Source of the DNA: Cerrena zonata | Taxonomy: Eukaryota > Basidiomycota > Agaricomycetes > Polyporales > Cerrenaceae | Assembly: GCA_038087015.1 (NCBI GenBank) | Contig: JASBNA010000131.1 | Span: forward strand, 1 to 48,003 | Direction: 5' to 3' | DNA: 48,003 nt | Part shown: positions 1-11,480 of the stretch, one piece after another | How positions within the stretch are numbered: position 1 is the stretch's first letter | Layout of the letters: each line of letters begins with the position of its first letter | The notes under the pieces: model-generated | Told to the model about the DNA's origin: nothing | The model's input: only the letters and a program-made list of their open reading frames with translations | The model's database searches: none | Program-made: the position numbers and the translations under genes

Positions 1-1
1 T

Positions 2-717
2 GATACGGTAAACTACACACCTTGGAACAAATTCATGAACAAACTCATACGGGATTGGAAGTCGTCGGAAATGCCGGTACATATAAACGATATCCAAATG
101 AAACTTCAGGTTGGCTAATGAATTATTCTCAGGCGATCGTTCTCCTTGTAGTAAACGCAGGCTCTCTCGCTGTTCAAAACATCTATGTTACGGAAACAAC
201 AACAGACTCTGTCTCGACAGTAGCTTATTATGCCTCAACGATGTTCAGTTTGACTTCCTATGTTGTAGGCCAAATCCTGACCCGTCAGTATCATACTATG
301 GTAGAACAGGAGGATGTGACTGCAGTCGTGAGCATCACTATCTTCACCGTTTTGTTCATGAAACCTAACTATCCGCCAGGCCATATATCTCAAAGGAAAA
401 AGCGACCTCTACTATGGATTAGAATATCCAGCGTTCGCATATAGCATACCTGCGGGTTGTTTCATCTGGAGGTACCACCCCCTTACCCTGCATCCCAGTA
501 TGAATACAGGAATATTGACTTGGCTATTCTTAGCGTATTGATCTTCGCGTTTGCAACGTTATACAACTGCTTCGCTCATGCTCACCTCTCAGGCCGTATC
601 ATCAATGGATCCTGCTTCTGTTCCTCTCTATCCTTACTAGCGGGATACTTTATATGGATTGGGGAACGAACCCGTTTACACAAAACAATATCCGTGGATC
701 ATTTCTTTCATCCCTGA
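2..717 (+). CDS. WW/TM-family membrane protein, 3' part only
   Basis: C-terminal half of an agaricomycete-specific membrane protein; the 5' part lies outside the window. I read exons 2-76, 133-327, 380-471 and 534-717, with introns of 52-62 nt; the first has GCTAATG and the second CCTAACT near the acceptor. The product reads WNKFMNKLIRDW, then a first membrane helix (LLVVNAGSLAVQNI), a second (STMFSLTSYVVGQIL), a loop with GLEYPAFAYS and GCFIW, and a last hydrophobic stretch. It aligns motif by motif with the complete paralogue at 8361-10747 (LWNEFITQL, LLSANVGFLAIQSI, GLETLALAFS, ACFIW), including the same intron before the first helix. Biochemical function is unknown; a membrane location is inferred from the helices. 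The C-terminal tail after the last helix differs from the paralogue, so the 3' end is less certain. Confidence 0.6.
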
Positions 718-961
718 GGAGGAAAATCAATCGCCTTTCCCTTCGTGGACATATAAGCCGCAATACTAGTGTAGTATAGCTCGAAGTATACATCGTCACA
801 GCATGACCATACGTATGTAGTTCACGAAACGTACTACGAGAAGCATGATGATGCCGGGATCTCAGAACTGAAAGTGGGGTATATATTATATATAAAATGT
901 CACAAAATACAAGTCTTGACCTATATCAAAAACCTCCCGTTACGATTGCTCGCAGTCCAAC

Positions 962-3894
962 TCAGCCTCCACCTAAACTAGATTCACTCCGATTAGAAGG
1001 AGTCCTGCTCATTCCTATCACGGGAATACCGAGCATGTTGTTCTGTTCTCTCAGAAGTTTCGTCTCGCGTGCATGCGCTTGACGGACATATGCGTAGCGT
1101 TGGAAGTGGTTGATGATTGAAGGAATTGGACACCAACCTAAACAAGGGAGAAGGATGTCAACAAGTCGTAGGGTATAACAAACAGCTAAGGGGAAACTCA
1201 CGGTATATGACCGAAGCTCATTGAAGATATCCACAGTGAGGTCTCGAATGATCTCGCTTTGATGGAAGAGACCGAAACTGAGAGGTAGTAAACCATTGTG
1301 ATGAGGTGGGAGATATGAGAGAAGCTAGGTTACGCAAACCGAATTCAGCACAACACAACTAGGAGAAGAAAAATAACACACCTCGGTAACTTGATCATAC
1401 GTCTGAAGGTTCTCAGCTATATTCCTCATGATCAATTCGGCTTCACCATCCGATATCCGTTTGGCATGCCGGAGCCTCCATAGCTGATGTGGAACGTCAA
1501 ACCCTTGCATTGGATTTTCCACCAAGTTCTGCTTAAAATCCTACAACACATCAAAATGAGAAAAAGTAACAAATTGACATCTATATCTGGAGTACTTACC
1601 TCCTGATATAAGTGATAACTTTCCGTTCGTCTGAAGGCTTCAATCCTCGAAGCGTTGGAGGCCAACTCCCTCGCTCCAGCAGCGTCATCCGTAAAAGACA
1701 ATCCACTGCCCAACCTCGGGTGATCGCCTATACGTTCTGAATACTGCGAGCTGGGGAACCCAATAGCGGTCTGTTGTCCCAATACGTCTTCTTCGTATCG
1801 GGCTGCAAGACGGATGAACCGAGCTGCGTATTCAGTAAATCGAGCACGAACGTGGGCTTCGCCATAATGATATGAGATGGCAGATGTGATCTGAGATAAT
1901 GATATAGATTAGTGGGAATATCGAGCACAAAGAAACGTTGAAAGCGTACATCCTCCATGAATATATTGTCAGTATCGTTGCCTTTCGTCATATCCCCCCT
2001 CTTCTCATTCACACCGAGATCCTTACTCAAACGAACCATTTCTTCTTCACTTCCTGCCGAAGCTTCTGCTTTGAGCGTCCCTGTACGGGTGATCATAGAT
2101 GGTTGGCCTGAAGTCACAGGATGGTTGATCAAAATGTCCTTATGAACAACCATTCTTGGGGAGCCGACGTCACAGAGGAGATCCCAAGAGCCGGAGGATT
2201 CGAAGATAGGGTTTGTTACACCTGCAATGTAGGCTGGTCTGTATCAAATGGAGGAATCAGACTAATCCGGAAAGATATGATGATAAGCATGCTACGTACA
2301 TACTCTCCCATTCCTCCCTATTGATCAAGTTGGCGTAGGGAAACGCTCGTTTGATGAAGCCACGGAGGACAACACCACATCCACTACCGAGCGCACAAGC
2401 ACTCAAAACATAACTGGACACTTGACCTGCAGGACGGTGGTGTCCTAAGAAAATGATCCTCTTGCCCGTCACTAGAGCATTGAAGAGAATAATGATGGGA
2501 TGAGTTTGGGCACCGGATGTATGTAGATGGGGATGCATAGGACCGGAAACGACGGTGTTAGGTCCCGAGAAAAGTTGGACCAGTTGGATCAGAGAATACT
2601 ATTGGTTGCGTGGAGATTAGTCGTGAAAGGCAAAAATAAAAACAGAGTTAGAGAGACGTACATCACCGACTTCCTCAGCGAACGTCGCCATAGGGAGTTT
2701 GATGGGTATCCTATGTTCGTTGTATTCCATTACGGCGGGGAAGAAATGCGTATCCTTCAGCGACGCTGGATCGTGTGCTGTAGTGGAGATTAAATTCGCT
2801 TCCGTACTCTTGGCACCACCGTGAAATCCAGAGGAAGAGGCAGATGAAGAGGCATCTGTCGACCGTCGTCCCCGTCCACTACCCACTGAATACGTATGGT
2901 TTGCTGGAAAACCACCCGGACCAATTTGGTCTAACCCAGATTCATCCCCTACCCACACAGCACTTCCGTCCAAAGAGAAGGAATCATTCGAGGGCGAAGG
3001 TTGGTTGGGAGGTGGTTGGGGTTGAGAATGAAGGCTCGTCGAACTGGCGGCGGCATTCGAGTTCTTCTTGGCGTTCGCTCTCAAGATGCCGTCTTCGAAA
3101 CTGGAGTGGGATCCTTGGGAAGACGTAGCTTTATGTTTGCTATTCGTGGAACTGGTTTTCACAGATATGTGCGCGTTGGAATCGTTGTTCGGCCGCAGCA
3201 AGTCTTCAAACTTTTCGACGAATACATCCTTCCGCTCGCTCGTCCGCATAATCAGTTTCTCGTGTCGAGTCAGAACAGGGGCTTTGGAGATGTCAATGGA
3301 GTTGATAGCGTCGAACAGTCCAGCGAGACAGTCTTGCGAGGGGTCATTGAAGTAGTTCTCCAGGGCCATGAGGAGCACAGGCTGTTTGTGATAGAGTCAG
3401 ACAAGCCAGAAGCGTAGTGACGCGATTCGGAATGACCTTGAAGATTTCGATAAATGAATGTCGGGTGCATATTGCCATTGCTTTCACGATCGCGCCTCTA
3501 ACACATTTAGTATCTCGAGAAAACATGACAGAACTTGACCGACGTACCTGCGTACAGTCTTGTCCAACTTTGTCCTCACAAGATTCAGAACATATAGAAG
3601 CTCTCCTCCCTCTTCCGAGTCATCTGCCAGAACGGGTTTGATGGTATTGAATGGGGTTTGGTTCAAGAAGAATATCGTCCAATCCTCCGGTTGGCGTTCC
3701 GCTCCGTCTGGCAACATCAAGTTGGCAAGAAGCCTGTGCATTCACTGTTAGTCGAGTAATGTAGTAGAGATACTGATTACTCGCCCTTCATCCATGCCTA
3801 ATGGTTGAGGGAACTGATAGGTAAGTTGGGCACCCTTGTCAATGTCGAAGTCGGCCAGGAGAACGAAGGAGCAATGCTGGGCTGTCCCAGCCAT
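962..3894 (-). CDS. AFI1: AFI1-like DENN/SPA polarity and trafficking protein (frameshifted last exon)
   Basis: Homologue of yeast Afi1, which docks Arf3 and helps stabilise the polarity axis. Ten exons (complement): 3785-3894, 3548-3733, 3437-3497, 2662-3381, 2300-2598, 1950-2238, 1600-1890, 1382-1540, 1202-1324, 962-1137. The N-terminus (HCSFVLLADFDIDKGAQLTY, LLANLMLPDGAE, DWTIFFLNQTPF, LLYVLNLVRTK, MAICTRHSFIEIF) is the Afi1 N-terminal domain. A Ser/Pro-rich linker follows (about residues 180-340), then the SPA part (HPIIILFNALVTGKRIIFLG, PYANLINREEWESIPAYIAG). Intron 1 uses a GC donor (GG|GCGAGT). The first nine exons hold exactly 746 codons. In the last exon the conserved stretch VGVQFLQ and the following NHFQRYAYVRQAH lie in different frames, so translation as written stops at 1053-1051 instead of 964-962. 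Start chosen at the ATG before the conserved N-terminus. Annotation of the family is firm; gene integrity is not. Confidence 0.88.
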
Positions 3895-4451
3895 GTTAAA
3901 GCAAGCTCTACTTGAGACTTCGTCAGTATTCGGTTAAGGATATACCCTGTCTCAGTAACTTGTCAGCACTATGCAGGACAACGTAGTATGTCGTTCGTCG
4001 TTAGTTGTCGCTAGACAACTTAAGGTTACCATTCTATTGAATCTATTACTCTACGGATACCGTGGGAACATTGTCATGTAGAGCATTTGAGGACTCGTTG
4101 AGTCGAGTGAACCGTCGAATCCATACCTGTACCAATGAGTTTCCCGGCAACGACATGATGTCTGATACAAGGTACCTCGGTAATTATGCATTATTTATGA
4201 GGGATAGGTTACCGCTACTGAATGCTGTACATGAGAATCACTGACTCATTCATCGTTGCATGACCCTCGTCATTGTCATCCGAAGAGTCAATCGAATTCA
4301 TTCGCTGTCCGAACACTACAGATGACACTCAATACAGCATAAAATAGAAACGGTTCTATAAAACATCTATACAAAATACTGATACTCTAAGGAGCTCAAA
4401 CACTGAGCAATAACATGGTCAGTTTTGAGACAACGAAACTGGGTAACACTA
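3895..4451. other. Intergenic, AFI1 5' side
   Basis: Lies between the AFI1-like start and the 3' end of the DUF6533 gene, both on the minus strand, so it should hold the AFI1 promoter. I see no coding evidence; the short plus-strand ORF at 4062-4244 has no recognisable content. Confidence 0.5.
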
Positions 4452-6200
4452 TCAAACACACCTGCCACTCTGGCCGCATTCTGCTTTGATATCGATGATA
4501 GAGATATTGTCTGGACACATGCCTGACTCTGTCACCTTCGTGTTCAAGAGCCCAGCTGCATCGGATGTGGTCGTGTCGAGTCCAACGAGAAGGGGATCTG
4601 AAGCAACGTAGATTATATCCTCCTCTTCATCCTCTTCTTCATCAGGATCGTATACGTCTCTCAATGGAGCACCCAGATTTCCCACAATCATACTGGAGTA
4701 TGTGGGTGTAAGACTGTTTCCGGAACTATCTGGGTTCGCCCCAGAAGGTGACATATAGACACTCCGTAGATTGAGCAGGAAATGGGACATTAGAATAGAC
4801 TGGATGCTAGGATGTTTCATGAGTGAGAGTCGAAGGTCATATTCACAACTTACACCTGAGTGATGGCGGGGGAGCTTCCGAGAACCTAGATCATAAATTA
4901 GCGACTGAGAAATTCTGTATCAGAAAAAGCTCTCACTTTGACGTGGTTTCCGAGTAGACGAAGAAGGCTATCTAAAGAGATGACACTTGATAAAAGGAAG
5001 ATATAGAATTGAGGTTAGCACTGGGAAAGCAATGAATTGATTCCTACCCAAGGTAGCTTATGCCTTCAACTGATGTGTCATGTCGTTGCAATAATGATGA
5101 GCATGGCGGACGTACCATCTCGAAGGAGCATGTAGACCAAACTAGTGCGCGGCCGCATTTTGAGACCAGCGGCCGAAAACATCTTTACAATGGCTGCGGT
5201 CTTGGCCCAGGTGAGGACCATGATCACTACTGCAAAGATAATAGAATAACTAGCGTTGAAGATAGGAACTATATTAAATATGTCAAAACGGCGATCAAAG
5301 ATATTTTGATGATATTTACGACTACAAAGCAATATGAAGATGTGTATCACAATGCAGCGGCAAAAGACTCACAATTGTTGTACGAATCCGTCCGAGTTTA
5401 GATTGACAATCTCACCACAGCCCACGAGAGGTGAGGGCAATGCAATAATCCTCTTGGCACTGAGATAGTACTGCCCTTTGCGTTAGCAAACTGATGTGAT
5501 AAAGATGGATTTACACACAATGTTTAAAGCGGGAACAACCATGCTGAGACAGAAAACGCCCACAAATACTCTGATATCATTATTCCAAATAGCATAGAGT
5601 CGTAAGGCGAGGAATGCTAGGTTTGGCAGTATTATTTAAATAGTAAGTCACTGTAAATGTTCGATATGAAAAAGGAATACTCACCTGGGATCGTTAAGGT
5701 CACCACTGATAGCACACATTGATTGATGCGGAAAACAACGTTACAGCTGCAAATTGTTTAGAATCCGATAGATAGATTGTAAATTGAGCACATACATCTA
5801 TGTTAATATAACAAAGTGCATGATGGGTATACATACACGGGAAATGACCGAAGGCGTACCGTGTCGGCTTCGGCCTCAGTTGGATTCTTGAATGAGACAA
5901 CTTGAATAACCTCCGTGATACGATAGAATATAATGCCGTAGCGGTTTATAAAGTAAAGGATGGTAGCAGCAGAGAATTTTCGTTTCCAGATGCAACGAAT
6001 TTCTGTTGACAGACTAAGGAGGTAGTCATACATAACCAGAGTGTCCGTAGCACTGCCAATTTCATTATTAAGTCGCCTGAGGTGACCACGGGTGATTATT
6101 ATAAATTTCGCCGCACTCAATGGACTATACCAACTCACACTTTCTCTATAAGAAACGCTACCAATTTAGCGCCGTTGTTCGATGCCTGTGATGAAGACAT
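4452..6200 (-). CDS. DUF6533-domain seven-TM protein
   Basis: Minus-strand gene with many short introns. Start chosen at 6200 (MSSSQASNNGAK), followed by a donor GTGAGT and an exon carrying the DUF6533 signature: VMYDYLLSLSTEIRCIW, KRKFSAATILYFINRYG, TEVIQVVSF. Further exons give LALRLYAIWNN, VFCLSMVVPALNI, RIIALPSPLVGCG, VVIMVLTWAKTAAIVK and a late SILMSHFLLNLRSVY, the usual order of helices and the terminal FLLNLR motif of this basidiomycete family. The tail holds an acidic run (DPDEEEDEEEDIIYV). DUF6533 proteins are predicted plasma-membrane 7TM proteins of unknown ligand. Internal splice sites around 4860-5060 and 5640-5800 are uncertain, so the exact protein is not fixed, but I see no clear stop inside the conserved exons. 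Confidence 0.75.
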
Positions 6201-6989
6201 GGTTTAGAACAAACTAAGGGGTGAGGGATGGGGCGAGGATGGGCAAGAGAAGTAGATATACATCTACTGTATACAATGCCTGCCCTAAGAGGGAATATTG
6301 GTTACTATGAGCAGTGGCCATCGATCACCTAAAGAGTTCGCCATTGCGTTTTGTGACTTACGTGTCGTGAAAGTACAGCCCCTCAGCTTCGTTCCTTCAT
6401 CCGGCGTACAACATTGAGGTCAAATTGGGGATGAAGCAGTGAGCGATATTATTCCAGTTGGTGCTGTGCTAAGAGCGCCAGAGCAACTCGCTCCTGTGAG
6501 GTATTACCAATATACCAGCGATTTCTTGGTGCTCTGAGAAGGTCTGCATGGGTTATGAATAATTCTAAAGGGCATATGTGTTTTAGGACAGTTAATCGTG
6601 TTTAGACCATTGAGTGCCGAATATATAGAGAATTCGAATGGGGGAACATGGCACACAGGATAGAATACAGAATAGACGACCTACTACGTGGATACTAGTA
6701 GCTATGTCGACTGAGTTCTATGACCCGTAGAAGATTAAAATACCACATTCTGGACCTTCAACGAGTAAACCTCGACAATCACAAGGAATGTCCTTTGCAA
6801 GCATCTTGCTGCTCGACTTTCATCAACATCATCGCATTCCGAGTAGTACCAATCTTTTTGGCGAAGCTATTCTGTGCATATATGTTTTCTTTCTCCTGTT
6901 GTAATTTAGCATTCTCATCACTGCTCACTGCAATATTAGATAGGTCTCCAACAGAGTGATGAGGGCGAAAAACAAGGGAAGGTAGACAT
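6201..6989. other. Intergenic between DUF6533 gene and orphan-P pseudogene
   Basis: AT-rich spacer; 5' flank of the DUF6533 gene on one side and 3' flank of a pseudogene on the other. A plus ORF at 6720-6959 is antisense to the 3' flank of the pseudogene and is not supported. Confidence 0.45.
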
Positions 6990-7466
6990 ATCAAGACCAA
7001 GAAGCAAGTGCGATCAGAGTGGCAAGAGCCGTCTTGATCGGACCGATAAACTCTGCCAACCATTGTCGAGTTTTCTCCTGAAACATGAAAAGCAATAACG
7101 CCAGGATCAAGGTCTGAGCCAGTGCCAGAGGCAGAAAAATACACCGCCCTGCCAATGAGAGTGGGAGATGGCGAGGGGACTGGGGATATGCCTTGGTCTT
7201 TCTCGGTCTCCATTAGCTCGTTGATTCTTTTCTCCAGTCTGTCAGCGGTTTTGTCGCTCTTATGTAAGGGCCGAACAAAGGACTAAGCGTGGAAGTCGAG
7301 CACCGACTTAAGTTGCGTGAGACTCAGTTCTGTATTTGGTACGAGAAAGCGATCAAAGTGAAGATGAGGAATGTAAACTTACTTTGTTGGAACTCTGCAT
7401 CGTTTGTTCTCGGTATCGAGGGGTGCATTTCGGAGATCCATAGCTTAGCTCTCGTAGAGACTCCAT
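6990..7466 (-). pseudogene. Orphan-P family, copy 1 (decayed)
   Basis: Degenerate copy of the 141-aa family seen intact at 13203-13758 and 22813-23380. Matching pieces include DKTADRLEK, INELMETEKDQG and the terminal EKTRQWLAEFI (family: EKTRQRLKEFI). Three lesions are visible. The region encoding the conserved KRGVSEIITDVFEPFD block has lost roughly 50 bases. The family motif LDFHAWSS reads LDFHA followed by TAG, a TGG to TAG change. The donor of the second intron reads GCAGGG where the intact copies have GTAGGC. No P450 lies beside this copy, unlike the other two. Function of the family is unknown. Confidence 0.7.
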
Positions 7467-8360
7467 TTTGACATGGGTCGTCTATGGTAGTGGTAAGCGA
7501 CGAACAAGGTTGGCGAAAATACTTCCTTATAGGGATGAATTGAAACTCCGAAATACATCAACAACACGTCAACAACTTGAATCATTGATTTATTCCATCA
7601 CACTAACCAACCGCCCCTGCAGCAAAAAAATCAATAAATCGGGTTCAACTCTCTCTCTCTATGGCTGGTTTATCCTATTTTTGAGTTTGGGGCTCTAGAG
7701 CTCTGCTACGTGCCCGATAACGTAAAATATTGTAGGTTCGTCATCAACAGCATCAAGGATGTTTCCTTTCTGATTGATACGTTGCCAGGTAATTCCGAGT
7801 CCATGTGTCCTATTTCCGCCATCTTGCAGGGTCTATTCATGAAGAGAGCTTATCCGACAGAGGCTATGTCAAAAGTCAGTTGAGAGAAGTGAGTTAACCA
7901 TATGGACTAACCCGGCTGACAGAATGTTATCAGTAAGTGATACCTGTCAAGAGCATGCTTGGAATGCGTCTAGAGGTCGACTTGATATCTTTTCTTAGAG
8001 CAAGTCAAGCATGGGGAGAGTAGTGAGATATCGTAACAGGCATTCGTGTTTGGCTGTCTGATGACAACATGCTGAGCAGCGGGGGCAGCGATAGCATTCG
8101 TTATGGGCGAGTGCTACGGTTGTCCAGAGACCCTGATGCACGATTCGAACTTCGAATTGCAAAACGTTACTAACTTTGATTATTTGAATTGGTAATCCCT
8201 GTGCCTGTAAATAGCTGGTTGGTTGGTGGTCTGGCCTGTCATCCTTGGTTCTATCAAAGATGTGGGGATGATCATGTTTCAAACTGCAGTTCGAATTGCC
8301 CCGAGGATGCTCGTATATAACTAGGGTATCATCTGATCTCATACTCAGTATGTGTTCACT
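7467..8360. other. Shared upstream region of orphan-P copy 1 and WW gene
   Basis: Head-to-head spacer. Around 7535-7580 it keeps sequence resembling the 5' flank of the intact orphan-P genes (TTGAAACTCCGAAA, shared with 13,841-13,860). Several overlapping ORFs have no recognisable content. Confidence 0.4.
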
Positions 8361-10747
8361 ATGAAGTCGCTATCTTACCTTCCGTCATCTAAATTTTCCG
8401 ATAGCAATAACATGGAGTCCAAGGACATGCCCTCAAACCTAGCAGACAACGTATCGCTAAAACCTATCACACCCTTGGAGCTCATGCAGCAGGTACAGGA
8501 GCAGAGTCAGACGTATGTTTCATGTAATAGTAATCTTGATATAGGATTATGCTTGATATCATATTCCACTTTTAGCGTCAACTCCCGATTGTCTATTGGT
8601 AGTCGGCTCCCTCCTGGACCTCGGCGTACGGTTGTTCATTCACTGTAAGAGCACTTGGTATAACCATTTTCGACATCCTCATGTATACCACAGGTCACAT
8701 ACTCTACCCGATAAATGGGAAGCAAAAGCGCATCCAGACGGCAAAACCTTCTACCGATGCACAGATGATATGAAGGTAAGTTGCGTAGATATGCCACCCA
8801 TCCCGTTGAAAGGTGCTCAGCACGTGTTTAGCGTATATTGACATACGTCGACATCCGTGATCCTGCACAAGAAAACTGCACCGAGCTTCTCGAGAGTGCG
8901 TGTCAGAAGCTACGAGAAAGGCTCGGGAATGACAGTAGTAAATATTACTACATCTTAAATTTCCAACAGTCTCCCGATGGTGTTCTGGAGGTGGGGTATT
9001 ATATCGATACAGATGAAGTACACGAATCCGTGGTATGGGCCGACTCCATGGAACTTTGTCGAATTACCACGGATGAGTTCCAAGCTCAATGCGATGAGCA
9101 TTTCGGTAAGGTTTTATCAGTCCTGTGCTGGTATGCGATTCTAGAGCCACTCTGTTAGATTATGCGATGCGATACCAGTATTGGTAACTTCATTTCTCAC
9201 CATCAGGCTCGTGTACCCCCCCGTCCATCGTTATAGCCACTGACACACATACCAGCCGAACCCACCTGACGATGCGTGCCAAGGACCCATTTTCAGCTTT
9301 TCCCTATAGCCCAAAGATTCAGTAGGGCTGATATCATCCAATTTCTCAACCGTGGATGGGCTGGTTCGTCGCAATTCACGACATTATTTATACTCGAGAC
9401 TTATATCTGTGCTACAGAATTAACTATGTCCGGAACCTTGATTTTAGGGTACACTAATGAGCTTATCGAGGAAATGGAAGAGATCCTCCGTAATATTCAA
9501 GGTACGATTCACGCAGAAATTTACCTTAGCTAAACTGAAACTTCGATACAGATAAAGAGATACGATCTAATGCACAGGAGGTAGCCATCGGTAGGCATGA
9601 TTCATCAGATGAATTCGACGTTTTCATAATTTGCTTTGCATAAGCTCGTATTCTCTCAGCTTTATGTGAGTTTGTAATATGCATTATTTCACCGCTTCGC
9701 TAACACTTCGACATAGATTGGCAGAGGTTTATTGGCTTTAACTCTACCGTGACACCATCTACAAATCGTGCCCGCAGCGAGAAGTCCCGGAAACAAAGAT
9801 TTTACTCGTGGTGGTTCAGACTATTATCACCATTTCTCTTCTGGATGCCATACGTCTATCTCAGTGATCTTCGGGAGATTTGGAAGGATGATGGCCTAAC
9901 TCCAACCGTCAATATCAAATTATGGAATGAGTTCATCACTCAACTCGGGAACGATTGGGATGGTTCAACGACACCAGTAATTTATCATGTCTATTTATTT
10001 AGGATAATATTCACCGTATCATTTACAGGCGACAGTTCTATTATCCGCGAACGTAGGATTTCTCGCTATTCAAAGTATCGATCAGGCCACAACGACGAAC
10101 AAATCGGCCGCACAGATCGCATCTTATGTATCTGCGCTACTAAGCTTATTTGCATATATTGCATTCCAGATACTCTGTCGTCGACATCGTCCATTGACAG
10201 GTAATTTAGGCAATCGACATTCTGCACAGATGAACGTACGTTCCTTCGTCTCGACTATACACTCAGGCCAGTGACGTTAGTACTTCGCAGATGATAAACT
10301 ACCTGTGCAACCACATGAATCTTCTTGGCCTAGAAACTCTGGCTCTCGCGTTTAGCGTACCCATAGCATGCTTTATCTGGAGGTGCTTACCGTCTTTCTC
10401 CCGTCATCTCAAAATATTGATATCATCTTCGCAGTATGATGACATTTTTGCTGGCCATTTCCTTCGTATTCTTCTTCAAGACAAGTCTTGTCACCCGAAT
10501 TACGGTAGGGGCAGTCTACGCATTCTTGATGATCATATGTGGAATGCTCCTGTACATGAGTTGGGGCTCTCGATCAAGCCGACAGGAGCAGCCGATGGTC
10601 ACGAATCCTAATGGGGTCAAAAGTCCTGGGGGGACCCTCAATCCGGCGGGTTATTTCGACTGGGGTGGAATCGCTACAAGCATACCGATGATCAGAAAAG
10701 CAAGTAAAAATGCTTCCACGAATTTCTCAGTGTCAACATCTGTCTAG
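8361..10747 (+). CDS. WW-domain, multi-TM agaricomycete membrane protein
   Basis: Full member of the family whose tail is seen at 2-717. Start at ATG 8361 (MKSLSYLP; the in-frame GTG upstream is not used). Exons with consistent phase: 8361-8512, 8576-8644, 8694-8775, 8832-9105; later exons include one from about 9418, one ending at 9976, and 10029-10236, 10268-10373 and 10434-10747 approximately. Residues about 75-100 form a WW-like domain (LPDKWEAKAHPDGKTFYRC; the second Trp is replaced). Then come ILTYVDIRDP, an acidic helical part, WQRFIGFNS and LLSPFLFWMPYV, and two to three helices (LLSANVGFLAIQSI, IASYVSALLSLFAYIAFQIL, MMTFLLAISFVFFF). WW domains bind Pro-rich peptides, but no partner is known. 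Exon structure between 9106 and 9748 is unclear, and the 10237-10267 intron would be only ~31 nt, so gene integrity is uncertain. Confidence 0.68.
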
Positions 10748-11480
10748 GTATGTCATTTGACTCAACATCTAATGCACTTATTTGTCTCAACGGGTTTCTC
10801 CTTCTAAGAGACATAGCTTTCTATGAGCTATATAAACTACTAAAGGTAGTGATGAATTATTTGTACTTGTGCAGGTGCTTAGAATGTGAACGGAGTAACA
10901 ATATATATCATTAAATGATTCGGGTTTCTCTAGTTTTGATTTTAGCTTTCCGATTTCCATGCTGATCATAACGAAACAATAGAATGGGAATGCATCCTGC
11001 GCGGAAGACCTTTCAACATATGGGAGATTGAAAATTGAAACTCCGAAGCGCATCGACATCTCCAAGGCAGTGTTCGATGCTGCTCAAGCAACTCTCTCTC
11101 TCCGGAATGTTAACTCAATGGGACAACAAAGGGATATCAACTACTGAGGCTCTTCTCGTAGTTTATATCTAAGCATATTGAAGCAACGCGCGGGTTTGAT
11201 TCTTTAGCTTGGTACCTCCTATTTCTGATAATGCTCACCAGCTTGCGTCCGTTAGACCGAGACAGCCGCTGCCCGCATTGATGATCGGCTACATTCTGCA
11301 TCGGAGACAATCACTGCAGATATGAAATGTAGAAATTTCGATCGTCAATAACCTTATGATCGTTATTGGTATATATCTGCTCTAACAGCTCTACTTCGAA
11401 GAATCTATTTCTGAGAGCCCGAAGCAAGTATATATGCGAGCTATTGGGACACAACCAGGGTCCCCACTACATTTACCCCC
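10748..11480. other. Intergenic with possible orphan-P upstream remnant
   Basis: At about 11,030-11,060 the sequence TTGAAACTCCGAAGCGCATC matches the conserved 5' flank of the orphan-P genes (minus sense). Downstream coding similarity is absent, so this is at most a relic. The rest shows no gene; the end should hold the promoter of the 7TM gene. Confidence 0.4.
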
